Assembly: GCF_051860665.1 (NCBI RefSeq)
Contig: NZ_JBHYDM010000020.1
Coordinates: 1-64,000 of the forward strand
Direction: 5' to 3'
DNA from: Falsiroseomonas sp051860665
GTDB lineage: Bacteria; Pseudomonadota; Alphaproteobacteria; Acetobacterales; Acetobacteraceae
DNA length: 64,000 nucleotides
Part shown: piece after piece, positions 42,658 through 51,287 of the stretch
Position numbering within the stretch: the stretch's first letter is position 1
How the letters are laid out: each line of letters starts with the position of its first letter
Notes under the pieces: model-generated
The model's input: the letters and a program-made list of their open reading frames with translations, nothing else
What the model was told of the DNA's origin: nothing
The model's database searches: none
Position numbers and translations under genes: made by a program

Positions 42658-44124
42658 TCAGCGCGCCAGCACCTGCGCCGCATCCGTGGTCTTGCGCACG
42701 GCGGTGGAAACGCTGCCGACGGCGGCCTCCATCTCGCCGACGCTGTCCAGCACCGCGCCGACCGCGGCGGCGGCGCCCTGGGCGCTGCTGGACATGCCCT
42801 GGGTGACGCTGGCCTGTTCCTCCACCGCGCCGGCGGCGTGGTTCACCTGGTCGCGCACCGTGGTCGCCTGCTCCCGGATGCTGATGACGGCCTGCGCCAC
42901 GCTGGCGGAGCGGGTCTGCAGGCTGTCGATCTCCTTGGTGATCTGTTCCGTCGCCTGGGCCGCCTGCACCGCCAGGTTCTTCACCTCGGAGGCGACGACG
43001 GAGAAGCCCTTGCCGGCCTCCCCCGCGCGGGCCGCCTCGATGGTCGCGTTCAGCGACAGCAGGTTGATCTGGCTGGCGATGCTGCGGATCAGGGCGACGA
43101 TGCCGCTCATCGCCTGGGTGGCGCTGGCCAGGCCCTCCGTCTCCGTGGCGACGCGCGCCGCCTGCTGGAAGACCGCATCCGTCGCGGTCTGGGAGGCCAC
43201 CATGCTGCCCGAGATCACCCGGATGGAGCCGGCCAGCTGCTCCGCATTCTCGGCGACGGAGGCGACATTGGCCGTCGCGGTGGCCGCGGCCTGCTTCGCG
43301 GTCAGCGCGCCGGTATTGGAGCGGCCGACCTCGCGGTCCACCTCCTCGATATTCTCCCGCAGCTTTTCCAGCAGATCCATCTGCGCGGTGATGTCGGTGG
43401 CGAACTTCACCACCTTCGTCACCTGGCCGTTATGGTCGAGGATCGGGTTGTAGGACCCCTCGATCCAGACCGGCCGGCCGGATTTGGACAGCCGCTTGTA
43501 TTGGGCCGACATCGGCTTGCCGGAACGCAGCGCCTCCCAGAAGGCCTTGTAGTCGGCGGAGCGGGCGTAGGCCGGCTCGACAAACATGCTGTGCTGCTTG
43601 CCGCGGATCTCCTCCAGCCGGTAGTCCATGGTCTTCAGGAAGTTCTCGTTGGCGGTGACGATGGTGCCGTCCATCGTGAATTCGATGACCGCCTGGGCAC
43701 GGCCGATGGCGGCGATCTGCGCGGCATAGTCCAGGTTCAGCAGCCGGTGATGCGCATCCTCCCACTCCACCACGAAGCCGGCGCGGCGGCCGCCCTGGCC
43801 GATCGGCGAGACCAGCAGGTCGAAGGCGCGTTGGCCGATGCGGATGGTGGCCGAATGCGGCTTGTCCAGCACGGCCAGCATGCGGCGCTGGTGGTCCGGA
43901 TTCTTGTGGAAGACGTCGATATTGCTGCCCAGCAGCGTCGCCATGCTGAAGCGCGGCAATTCGCGGCGCAGCTCCTCCTCCGCCTCCGCCATCATCGTGG
44001 TGACGGCCTGGTTCATATAGATGATGTTCAGGTCGGGATCGGCGATCATGATCTTGGCGCGCACGCAATCCAGCGCGGCAAGACGCTCCAGCGAGCGGTC
44101 GGGGCGGTGGGGTCGAAGGAACAT
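42658..44124 (-). CDS. Soluble methyl-accepting chemotaxis protein with PAS domains
   Basis: 488 residues. No membrane helix is visible, so it is cytoplasmic or membrane-peripheral. Two PAS-like segments (about 20-125 and 130-250, e.g. IMIADPDLNIIYMNQAV and WIEGSYNPILDHNGQV) precede the signalling hairpin with INLLSLNATIEAARAGEAGKGFSVVASEV. It could sense redox or oxygen like Aer, but a FAD or haem site is not obvious. No flagellar or other che genes lie in the window. Confidence 0.92.
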   Translation of the reverse strand: MFLRPHRPDRSLERLAALDCVRAKIMIADPDLNIIYMNQAVTTMMAEAEEELRRELPRFSMATLLGSNIDVFHKNPDHQRRMLAVLDKPHSATIRIGQRAFDLLVSPIGQGGRRAGFVVEWEDAHHRLLNLDYAAQIAAIGRAQAVIEFTMDGTIVTANENFLKTMDYRLEEIRGKQHSMFVEPAYARSADYKAFWEALRSGKPMSAQYKRLSKSGRPVWIEGSYNPILDHNGQVTKVVKFATDITAQMDLLEKLRENIEEVDREVGRSNTGALTAKQAAATATANVASVAENAEQLAGSIRVISGSMVASQTATDAVFQQAARVATETEGLASATQAMSGIVALIRSIASQINLLSLNATIEAARAGEAGKGFSVVASEVKNLAVQAAQATEQITKEIDSLQTRSASVAQAVISIREQATTVRDQVNHAAGAVEEQASVTQGMSSSAQGAAAAVGAVLDSVGEMEAAVGSVSTAVRKTTDAAQVLAR

Positions 44125-44209
44125 CTCGCGCTCCTGGGATGGGAGCCCGGGGTATACGCGCCCTGTGTTTCGCGGCCCTTAATTTCCCGACCTTCCCACT
44201 AGGGAATTC

Positions 44210-45481
44210 TCACCCCTCCAGCGCCGCCTGCAGCCAGCGGGCGGTGGCCAGCAGCGCCGGATCCTCCGCGATGCGGCCCACCAGCTGGACGCCCAGCGGC
44301 AGCCCGCCCGGCCCGGTGCCCGCGGGGATGGTCACGTTCGGGCCATGGAGCAGCGTCCAGAGCAGGTTGAAGGTGGCCTCCCCGGTATGGGCCAGGCCCT
44401 CCGGCGCCTCCCCGGGCGCGGAGGGGGTGAGCACCGCGTCGAAACCGGCGGTCCAGTCCAGGAAGGCGGCGCGCGCCGCCATTGCCGCGCGGCGCGCCTC
44501 ATCCAGCTTGGCGGGCGCAAAACCGCCGGCCCAGTCCAGCCGGTCCAGCAGCACGGGGGAGATCTGGGCCCGCGCCTCGGCATATTCCCAGGCGAGACCC
44601 TGGCGGGTCTCCATGTTCATCAGGAAGGGGTGCAGCTCGGCAGCCTCGGACAGCGCGGGCGGCAGCGGCGCCTCCACCACCTCCGCCCCCGCGCGGCGGG
44701 CGGCTGCCGCCGCGCCTTGCAGCAGCGCCACCGTCTCCGGCCGCGCCGCCTCCGGCGCCTGGCCCAGGCTGAGCAGCAGCCGCGGCGCGCGGTCGCGCTT
44801 CGCCTCCGGGTCGGGATGGTCGCGGCCGGTCATGGCGCCCATGGCCAGGGCGCAATCGGCCAGGCTGCGCGCCATGATCCCGATCGTATCCAGGCTTTCG
44901 GAGCACACCTTCATGCCGCCGCGATGGAAGGTGCCGAAGCTCGGCTTGAAGCCGACCACGCCGCAAAAGGCGGCCGGCCGCACGATGCTGCCCGCGGTCT
45001 GCGTGCCGAAGGCCAGGGGCACCAGGAAATCCGCCACCGCGGCGGCGGAGCCGGAGGAGGAGCCGCCCGGCGTATGCGCGGGATTGTGCGGATTGGTGGT
45101 GGCGCCCGGGTGGCGCGTGGCGAATTCCGTGGTGACCGTCTTGCCCATCACCACGCCGCCCGCGGCGCGCGCCGCCGCCACCGCCGCCGCATCGCCGCGC
45201 GGCCGGTGTCCGGCCCAGATCGGAGAGCCATAGCCGGTCGGCATATCCGCCGTATCCAGCACGTCCTTCACGCCGAGCGGGATGCCGGAGAGCGGCCCGG
45301 GGCGGGCGCGCGCGGCATTGCGCCGCGCCTGGCCGGGGTCGAGGTGGATGAAGGCGCGCAGCACCGGCTCCCGCGCCGCGGCGCGGGCCAGGCAGGCCTC
45401 CATCAGCTCAGGCGCGGAAAGGCGGCCGGCGGCGATGGCGCGCGCGGCCTCGGTGGCGGTCAGGCGGTTCGGTTCGGTCAT
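44210..45481 (-). CDS. Amidase (amidase signature family)
   Basis: 423 residues. The Ser-cisSer-Lys triad is visible: Lys72 (LGVKDVLDTAD), the GGSSSGSA loop near residue 141 and nucleophile Ser165 (FGTQTAGSIVRP). The family hydrolyses amides or, as GatA, glutamine. No gatB or gatC adjoins it, so a catabolic or detoxifying amidase is more likely. The gene stands alone, divergent from the hypothetical gene at 45535. Confidence 0.92.
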   Translation of the reverse strand: MTEPNRLTATEAARAIAAGRLSAPELMEACLARAAAREPVLRAFIHLDPGQARRNAARARPGPLSGIPLGVKDVLDTADMPTGYGSPIWAGHRPRGDAAAVAAARAAGGVVMGKTVTTEFATRHPGATTNPHNPAHTPGGSSSGSAAAVADFLVPLAFGTQTAGSIVRPAAFCGVVGFKPSFGTFHRGGMKVCSESLDTIGIMARSLADCALAMGAMTGRDHPDPEAKRDRAPRLLLSLGQAPEAARPETVALLQGAAAAARRAGAEVVEAPLPPALSEAAELHPFLMNMETRQGLAWEYAEARAQISPVLLDRLDWAGGFAPAKLDEARRAAMAARAAFLDWTAGFDAVLTPSAPGEAPEGLAHTGEATFNLLWTLLHGPNVTIPAGTGPGGLPLGVQLVGRIAEDPALLATARWLQAALEG

Positions 45482-45534
45482 ATCGGCATCACGCCACGCC
45501 CTTGGGCGTTTGCGAAGCGCCTGCGCGATGCCAA

Positions 45535-46059
45535 ATGGACATGATGCCCGATACCGCCATCACCCTGGGCGCCGCCGAAGACGGCAGCCTGTCCTATGCC
45601 ATCCCGCTCTCCCCCGAGGCCCTGCCCCCGGTTGCCCCTTCGGCGCTGCTGAATGCCTGGGAGGCGGCCCGCGCCCATGCGCAATCCGGCCAATGGGGCC
45701 CGGTGCGCCGCCTGCTGTTCCGCGGGCCGCAGGGGGCGGCCATCGTGCTGGCGATCGCCGACCGCGATGCGCGGTCCTGGGCCGAGGCGGTGGACCGCCG
45801 CGTCGACCTCGCCACCCTGCCCGGCCTGGCCCTGTGCCTGCGGCTGCTCGCCCTGGTCGAGGTGATGGGCCGCAGCGCCTGGATGGCCGGGCTGTTCAAC
45901 GTGACGGCCGAAGGGGTGGAGCTGCACCCCGCTTTGGTGCGCGCCGCGGCCGCCATGCCGCTGGATGCGGCGGCCAGGTTCGACGCGGAGCGGATTCGCG
46001 CGCTATTGTCCCGCGCCCTGCCCGCCTCCCGCGTCGCGGTCCCCGAGATCCCGGCCTGA
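45535..46059 (+). CDS. Hypothetical protein, helical
   Basis: About 174 residues from ATG 45535. ATGs at 45541 and 45544 are alternatives, and no clear ribosome site decides. It is rich in Ala, Leu and Arg, mostly helical, with segments VRRLLFRGPQGAAIVLAIAD and ALCLRLLALVEVMGRSAWMAGLFNV. No signal peptide or recognised domain is seen. It stands just upstream of the lipoprotein-like gene. Confidence 0.6.
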   Translation: MDMMPDTAITLGAAEDGSLSYAIPLSPEALPPVAPSALLNAWEAARAHAQSGQWGPVRRLLFRGPQGAAIVLAIADRDARSWAEAVDRRVDLATLPGLALCLRLLALVEVMGRSAWMAGLFNVTAEGVELHPALVRAAAAMPLDAAARFDAERIRALLSRALPASRVAVPEIPA

Positions 46060-46081
46060 CGCGCCGACCGAAAGCCCCGCC

Positions 46082-46441
46082 ATGTCCCCGCTCCGCGCCC
46101 TGACGCTGCCAACCCTCCTCGCAACCATCCTTCCCCTGGCGGCCTGCAACCTGCCGCTGCCGCAGCCGATCAGCGCCCCGCCGCCGCCCGCCCCGGGCCA
46201 GCGCGACGCGGCCTATGAGGCCTGCCGGGCGGAGGCGACGCGCATCGTGCAGTACCGGGAGCGCGGGCAGCAGATGCGCACGGATGAGACCGAGTCGAGC
46301 CTCGGCACCCTCTCCGTCACGCCCTTCAGCCGCCTGCAATCGGACCGTGGCGCGGCGCAGATCGACCGCGACCGGCTGGTGGCCGATTGCCTGCAGCGCG
46401 CCCCCGTCGCCGCACCCGCCGCCGCCAGCCGGGGGCGCTGA
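46082..46441 (+). CDS. Putative small lipoprotein
   Basis: 119 residues from ATG 46082. The signal peptide (LRALTLPTLLATILPLAAC) ends in a lipobox LAAC at residues 19-22, followed by Pro-rich sequence and a soluble helical domain (AAYEACRAEATRIVQYRERGQQM). It is probably anchored to the outer membrane. Function unknown. The MFS gene starts 6 bp after it. Confidence 0.7.
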   Translation: MSPLRALTLPTLLATILPLAACNLPLPQPISAPPPPAPGQRDAAYEACRAEATRIVQYRERGQQMRTDETESSLGTLSVTPFSRLQSDRGAAQIDRDRLVADCLQRAPVAAPAAASRGR

Positions 46442-46447
46442 GCGGGG

Positions 46448-47701
46448 GTGGCTTCCTCCGGCGCGCTGGCGCGCGCCCTCTCCACCCGTGATTCCCGCCT
46501 GTTCTTCAGCGGCTCCATGGTCGCCTGGACCGGGCTCTGGATGCAGCGCATCGCCGTGTCCTGGCTCGCCTGGGAGCTGACGGGCAGCGCCTTCTGGGTC
46601 GGCATGGTCGCCTTCTGCGACCTGGCGCCGGCGGTCTTCATCAGCCCGGTGGCGGGTGCCATCGCGGACCGGGTGGACCGGGTGAAGCTGGCGATGTGGA
46701 CACAGCTGGCCATCGCCCTGCAATCGGCGCTGGTCGCCGGCTTCACCTTCAGCGGCCAGATGACCATCACCCTGCTGCTGGTGCTGGAGTTGTGTGGCGG
46801 CGTGGCCGCCAGCTTCGCCCAGCCGGCGCGGCAGACGCTGATGCCCGGCATCGTGGCCCGCGCCGACCTGCCGGCCGCCGTCGCCGCCAATTCGCTCTGC
46901 TTCGCCACCGCCCGCTTCATCGGGCCCGCCATCGCCGGCCCCGTCATCGCCGTCTGGGGCGTGGTGCCGGCCATTGCCGGCAATGCGGTGGGCTATCTCT
47001 TCGCCTGCCTCTCGATCTGGCTGCTGCGGATCGATCCCAAGGAACGCCAGGGCCATCCGGCCTCGAAAAGCCTGTTCGGGGAGGTGGTGGAGGGGCTGCG
47101 CTATGCGGCGCGGCATCCGGGCCTCGGCCCGATCCTGCTCTATGCCGCCCTCGGCGCATTGCTGCTGCGGGGCGTGCAGGAGATCCTGCCCCCCTTCGTC
47201 GAGCGACTTTTCGGCCGCGGCGCCGAAAGCCTGGCCATCCTGACCGCCTGCTTCGGCATCGGCGCCCTGGTCTCCGGCCTCTGGGTCGCCTCCCGCGGGC
47301 GGCTGGAGGGGACGACGCGGCTGGCGGTCTTCGCCGGCCTCGCCCAGGCCGCCGCCACGGTGGGCTTCGTCGCCACCAGCTTCTTCCCCTTCGGCATGCT
47401 CTGCGCGGCGCTGATCGGCGGCACCGCCTCGATCCACGGCATCAGCGTGCAGACCCTGATCCAGAGCGCCACGGACACCACCTATCGCGGCCGCATGCTG
47501 AGCCTCTGGGGCCTGATCACCCGGGCCTTCCCGGCGCTCGGCGCGCTCTCGCTCGGCGCGGCGGGGGAGATCTTCGGACTGCAATGGCCGACGCTGGTGG
47601 CGGTGGCGGTCTTCCTCGGCGTCTTCGCCTGGGGGGTGGGCCGCCTGCGCCGGATGGAACAGGCGCTGGAAGGTGATCCGGCCTCGCCGGACAATCGTTG
47701 A
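46448..47701 (+). CDS. MFS exporter (EntS-like)
   Basis: 417 residues with GTG start, the only start consistent with the first membrane helix (SRLFFSGSMVAWTGLWMQRIAVSWLAW). About 12 transmembrane segments are visible, with the MFS loop IADRVDRVKL between helices 2 and 3. It is closest to the MFS_3/enterobactin-exporter group, so export of a small molecule is likely. The Gfo/Idh/MocA gene follows on the same strand. Confidence 0.88.
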   Translation: MASSGALARALSTRDSRLFFSGSMVAWTGLWMQRIAVSWLAWELTGSAFWVGMVAFCDLAPAVFISPVAGAIADRVDRVKLAMWTQLAIALQSALVAGFTFSGQMTITLLLVLELCGGVAASFAQPARQTLMPGIVARADLPAAVAANSLCFATARFIGPAIAGPVIAVWGVVPAIAGNAVGYLFACLSIWLLRIDPKERQGHPASKSLFGEVVEGLRYAARHPGLGPILLYAALGALLLRGVQEILPPFVERLFGRGAESLAILTACFGIGALVSGLWVASRGRLEGTTRLAVFAGLAQAAATVGFVATSFFPFGMLCAALIGGTASIHGISVQTLIQSATDTTYRGRMLSLWGLITRAFPALGALSLGAAGEIFGLQWPTLVAVAVFLGVFAWGVGRLRRMEQALEGDPASPDNR

Positions 47702-47715
47702 AAGAGGAATCGAGG

Positions 47716-48705
47716 ATGCTGAACGCGGCGATCGTGGGCATGGGCCGCTGGGGCCAGGTGCTGGTGAACAGCGTGCAGGACCAGGGCAAGCCGAAGCCGG
47801 GGGCGGCGATCCGCTTCGTGGCCGGCAGCACCCGCAGCCCGGACAAGGCGCGGGACTGGGCCGCGACGCAGGGCCTCCGCATCCTGCCGGATTTCGAGTC
47901 CGTGCTGGCCGACCCCGCGGTGCAGGCCGTGGCGCTGGCGACGCCACATGCCCAGCACGCGGCCCAGGTGGTGGCCGCCGCCCGCGCCGGTAAGCATGTC
48001 TTCGTCGAGAAACCCTTCACGCTGGACCGCGCCAGCGCCGCCGCCGCGGTGGCGGCCTGCCGGGAGGCGGGGGTGGTGATGGCGCTCGGCCACAACCGCC
48101 GCTTCCTGCCTGCCGTCGCGCTGATGAAGCAGATGCTGGCGGAGGGTGCGCTGGGCACGCTGCTGCATGTGGATGGCCAGTTCAGCGGCCCCGGCGCGCG
48201 CGCCTACCAGGCCGGCATGTGGCGCGCCGACCGGGCCGAAAGCCCGCTCGGTGGCATGGGTGGCATGGGGATCCATATGATCGACATGATCATCCACCTC
48301 GCCGGGCGTTTCCGGCAGGTGACCGTCCAGAGCCACGCCCAGGTCAGCCAGACCATCGACGATACCACGGCGATGCTCGGCCTGCTGGAGCGCGGCGCCA
48401 CGGTGAATTTCGCCACCCTCTCCCTGAGCCCCTCCTTCTGGCGGGTCGCGCTGTATGGGACGGAGGGAATTCTTGTTCTCCAAGGGCATGAGAACCTGTC
48501 CTTCATCCCGCGCGAGGGTCAGGGCTGGGTCAAGGAATTTCCGAAGACCGATATCGAAGCCGCTGAACTTGCAGCATTTGCCGCGGCCGTCGCCGGTGGC
48601 GCGGCCTATCCGCTGCCGGTTGAGGAGGCGATCCATGGCGTCGCGGTCTTCGAGGCGATGATCGGCGCCGCCGCATCCGGCAGCAGCTACGCCGTGGTGG
48701 CGTAA
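47716..48705 (+). CDS. Gfo/Idh/MocA family NAD(P) oxidoreductase
   Basis: 329 residues from ATG 47716, with AGAGGAA upstream. The N-terminal Rossmann motif (AAIVGMGRWGQVLVNSV) and the EKP motif (GKHVFVEKPFTLDR) mark the family, which oxidises or isomerises sugars and inositol. The C-terminal domain contains GMGGMGIHMIDMIIHLAG. It starts 14 bp after the MFS gene, so the pair may act on the same compound. The substrate is unknown. Confidence 0.92.
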   Translation: MLNAAIVGMGRWGQVLVNSVQDQGKPKPGAAIRFVAGSTRSPDKARDWAATQGLRILPDFESVLADPAVQAVALATPHAQHAAQVVAAARAGKHVFVEKPFTLDRASAAAAVAACREAGVVMALGHNRRFLPAVALMKQMLAEGALGTLLHVDGQFSGPGARAYQAGMWRADRAESPLGGMGGMGIHMIDMIIHLAGRFRQVTVQSHAQVSQTIDDTTAMLGLLERGATVNFATLSLSPSFWRVALYGTEGILVLQGHENLSFIPREGQGWVKEFPKTDIEAAELAAFAAAVAGGAAYPLPVEEAIHGVAVFEAMIGAAASGSSYAVVA

Positions 48706-48734
48706 CGGCCGGCAGCTCGGCTAGGCTGCGCGTC

Positions 48735-49058
48735 ATGACGACGCGCCGCCGCCTGCTGACCTGCCTGCCCGCAGCTGTGCCCGCAGCTTTGCCCATTGGC
48801 GGCGCCCTGCTGCCGGCCGCCGCCGGGGCCTTCAGGCTGGAGGCACCTTCCGCCGCCACCGCCGCGGATTATGGCACCGGCTGCCCGGCAACCCAGGCGC
48901 ATGAGGCCCTGCAGGCGGAGCTGGACCGGCTGCTGGACGGCCGGCCGCTGCCGCCGGCCCTGGCGCCGGAGCTCGCCCGGCTGGCGCGCTGCCCCTTCTG
49001 CGGCTGCGCGGTGGCCGGCGCCGCGGATCATGGCGAGGCGCCCGCGCCCGCGCGCTGA
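48735..49058 (+). CDS. Small exported Cys-motif protein, unknown
   Basis: 107 residues. The N-terminus TTRRRLLTCLPAAVPAALP resembles a Tat signal with cleavage near AAAGA. The mature part ends with CPFCGC, a CxxC-type metal or redox site, close to the C-terminus. No family is recognised. It starts 29 bp after the oxidoreductase gene and is upstream of the RidA gene on the same strand. Confidence 0.6.
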   Translation: MTTRRRLLTCLPAAVPAALPIGGALLPAAAGAFRLEAPSAATAADYGTGCPATQAHEALQAELDRLLDGRPLPPALAPELARLARCPFCGCAVAGAADHGEAPAPAR

Positions 49059-49130
49059 GCCGCCAGCTTGCCGCCCAGCCATACCCAGCCTAGGAAAAGC
49101 GCGCCGAAACCGCTCGAGGAGCAAAGCGCG

Positions 49131-49481
49131 ATGTCCAAGATCACCCGCCAGGGCAGCAACCAGATCCTGTCCTCCTCGGTGGAGTACCACAACTTCGTCT
49201 ACCTGGCCGGCATGACCGCCGACGACCTGTCCCAGGACATCACGGGCCAGACCCGCCAGGTGCTCGCGAAGATCACCGCCGCGCTGGAAGCCAATGGCAC
49301 CGACACCACCCGCCTGCTGCAGGCGCAGATCTGGCTGAAGGACATCCGCGACCGCGATGCCATGAACAAGGTCTGGATCGAGTGGCTGGGCGATGCCGGC
49401 CGCCCGGTGCGCGCCTGCGTCGAGGCCAATATGGCCGATCCGCGCCACCTGGTGGAGATCATGGTCACCGCCTGCCGCTGA
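49131..49481 (+). CDS. RidA family reactive-enamine deaminase-like protein
   Basis: 116 residues from ATG 49131. The YjgF/YER057c/UK114 family shows VYLAGMTADDLSQDITGQTRQVLAKI and the conserved Arg in GRPVRACVEANMADP. RidA hydrolyses reactive enamine/imine intermediates released by PLP enzymes. The Arg needed for catalysis is present. Which RidA subgroup it belongs to is unclear. Confidence 0.9.
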   Translation: MSKITRQGSNQILSSSVEYHNFVYLAGMTADDLSQDITGQTRQVLAKITAALEANGTDTTRLLQAQIWLKDIRDRDAMNKVWIEWLGDAGRPVRACVEANMADPRHLVEIMVTACR

Positions 49482-49817
49482 GGCACGCGCGCCCCCCGCG
49501 CCAGGCGCGGGGGGCACCCGCCCGAATCTCACCCATTCGGGATCGACATGACAGCCATGTGACTCGATCCTGGCACCTCTCCATTCCGTGTTTCGAGTGT
49601 TGCTTTCATGCCGCAACACTGTGGCTTCGTGTTTCGCCGTGTTTCATCCTAGGAAGATGATCTTTTCCTGGAAGCTCATCCACAGCGAGGCTGAACGAAT
49701 CAGCGCATATTTCGCCGTGTATCATCACAGCGGGTTGCCCGGCCCCGGCGCCCACGGTTACCGCAGTCACCAGGCGAGCCATCCGGGCTCCGTCGGTGGC
49801 GAAACAGGGGATACTAC
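49482..49817. other. 336-bp intergenic region with repeated motifs, no gene seen
   Basis: No convincing coding region. It is AT-richer than its surroundings. It holds a perfect 8-bp inverted repeat (AGTGTTGC 49596-49603 / GCAACACT 49613-49620), the near-identical 16-mers TTTCGCCGTGTTTCAT (49632-49647) and TTTCGCCGTGTATCAT (49710-49725), and GTGTTTC at 49588, 49629 and 49639 with GTGTATC at 49717. It also has a foldback AGGAAGAT...ATCTTTTCCT near 49651-49669. It may hold the CHAP gene promoter, a small RNA or mobile-element debris. Confidence 0.5.
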
Positions 49818-50747
49818 ATGCGGGCAAAAGGCACGCTGGCAGCACTCTGTGTCTTCATGGGCGCGGCGCTGACACATCTTCCGGCCGAGGCCGCCGAACG
49901 CAGCGGCCGGACCGCGCAGAAGCAGTCCCGCCCCGCCCAGTCCACCGCGACGCCCCGCCCAGCCTCCCCCGCCGAACTGCGCCAGCAGGCCGCGCAACGC
50001 GCCAGCGCCACCCGCCAGGCGGCGGCGGCCCAGCGCCAGGCCGCGCAGCGGCCCACCGGCACCGCGGCCCATCGGCCCGCCGCCACCGCCGCGCGCCGCC
50101 CGGCCGCCGCCTCCGCCAGCCAGGCGCAGGAGGTCCAGCGCCTGTCGCAGCAGCAGGCCCCGGCCGCCACCCGCATCGCATCGCTCGGCGTGATGCGCCC
50201 GGCCCTGGCGGTGGGCGCCGGCACGCCGATCCTGCCCGTGGCCGCCACCAGCGGCCTGTCCTGCGTGCCCTTCGCCCGCATGGCCACCGGCATGAACATC
50301 AGCGGCGATGCCCGCATGTGGTGGCACAATGCCGCCGGCAGCTATGCCCGCGGCAATGCGCCGGAGCGTGGCTCCATCCTCGCCTTCACCGCTTCCGGCG
50401 GCATGTCGCGCGGTCATGTGGCGGTGGTCAGCCGGGTGCTGGACCCGCGCACCATCCATATCGACCATTCCAACTGGGCCGGCCCCGGCATCCGTCGCGG
50501 CAGCGTGATGCGCGGCGTGACGGTGGTGGACGTCTCGGACCGCAATGACTGGACCGCGGTGCGCGTCCAGGTCGGGCACGATGCCTCCAGCTTCGGCCGC
50601 ACCTATTCCACGCATGGCTTCATCTACAACCGCCCCACCGGCACCCGGATGATGACGGCCGAGGCGGCCGGCTATACCGAGGTGGCCGAGGCCTCGCCGC
50701 ATGCGGCGCAGCACCAGCGCCTGGCCGCGCAACTCTTCGGCCAGTGA
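49818..50747 (+). CDS. CHAP domain peptidoglycan amidase/peptidase
   Basis: 309 residues. A signal peptide (LAALCVFMGAALTHLPAEAA) is followed by an Ala/Gln/Arg-rich linker (about 30-135) and a CHAP domain (about 140-250). The catalytic triad is Cys149 (GLSCVPFAR), His200 (SRGHVAVV) and Asn219 (HSNWAGPG). It likely cleaves peptidoglycan cross-links or stems in the periplasm. The start has no strong ribosome site. The cupin gene follows at 50781. Confidence 0.88.
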   Translation: MRAKGTLAALCVFMGAALTHLPAEAAERSGRTAQKQSRPAQSTATPRPASPAELRQQAAQRASATRQAAAAQRQAAQRPTGTAAHRPAATAARRPAAASASQAQEVQRLSQQQAPAATRIASLGVMRPALAVGAGTPILPVAATSGLSCVPFARMATGMNISGDARMWWHNAAGSYARGNAPERGSILAFTASGGMSRGHVAVVSRVLDPRTIHIDHSNWAGPGIRRGSVMRGVTVVDVSDRNDWTAVRVQVGHDASSFGRTYSTHGFIYNRPTGTRMMTAEAAGYTEVAEASPHAAQHQRLAAQLFGQ

Positions 50748-50780
50748 GGCGTCCCCCTCGCGGCTGGCGAGGATCCGGGG

Positions 50781-51287
50781 ATGCATGAACGCGGCGCCGA
50801 TGGCGTGGAACGGCTGAGGCTCGGCGACAGCGCCAGCCTCGGGGGGCAGATCCCGAACAATCCGCGCCTGCCGGTGCTGCTGCACTGCGGCGCGACGCCG
50901 CCCGGCGACCCGGCCGCCGCCGAGGCGCTGTTTGCCCGGCATGGCTGGCCGCCGGCCTGGCGGAACGGGATCTTCGACCATGACCATTACCACCCCAACG
51001 CCCATGAGGCGCTGGCGGTTGCCCGCGGCCATGTGCGGGTGCGGCTCGGGGCGGAGGCGGGGGTGACGCTGGATCTGGCGGCGGGCGACGTGGTGGTGCT
51101 GCCGGCCGGCACGGCGCATCGCAACCTCGGCCAGTCGGAGGACCTTCTGGTGGTCGGCGCCTATCCGCCCGGCGACCCGCCCGAGCAGTTTTCCAACAGG
51201 CCCGGGGAGCGGGAGCGGGCGCTGCATGCGATTCCCGCCACGCCCGACCCGCCCTGCGATCCGGTGACGGGCCTCGCCTACCGTTAG
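50781..51287 (+). CDS. Cupin domain protein
   Basis: 168 residues. The cupin metal motif FDHDHYHPNAHEALAVARG and the second motif GDVVVLPAGTAHRN are intact, indicating a beta-barrel enzyme or binding protein. The substrate is unknown. Its TAG stop abuts the acyltransferase stop on the opposite strand. Confidence 0.88.
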   Translation: MHERGADGVERLRLGDSASLGGQIPNNPRLPVLLHCGATPPGDPAAAEALFARHGWPPAWRNGIFDHDHYHPNAHEALAVARGHVRVRLGAEAGVTLDLAAGDVVVLPAGTAHRNLGQSEDLLVVGAYPPGDPPEQFSNRPGERERALHAIPATPDPPCDPVTGLAYR

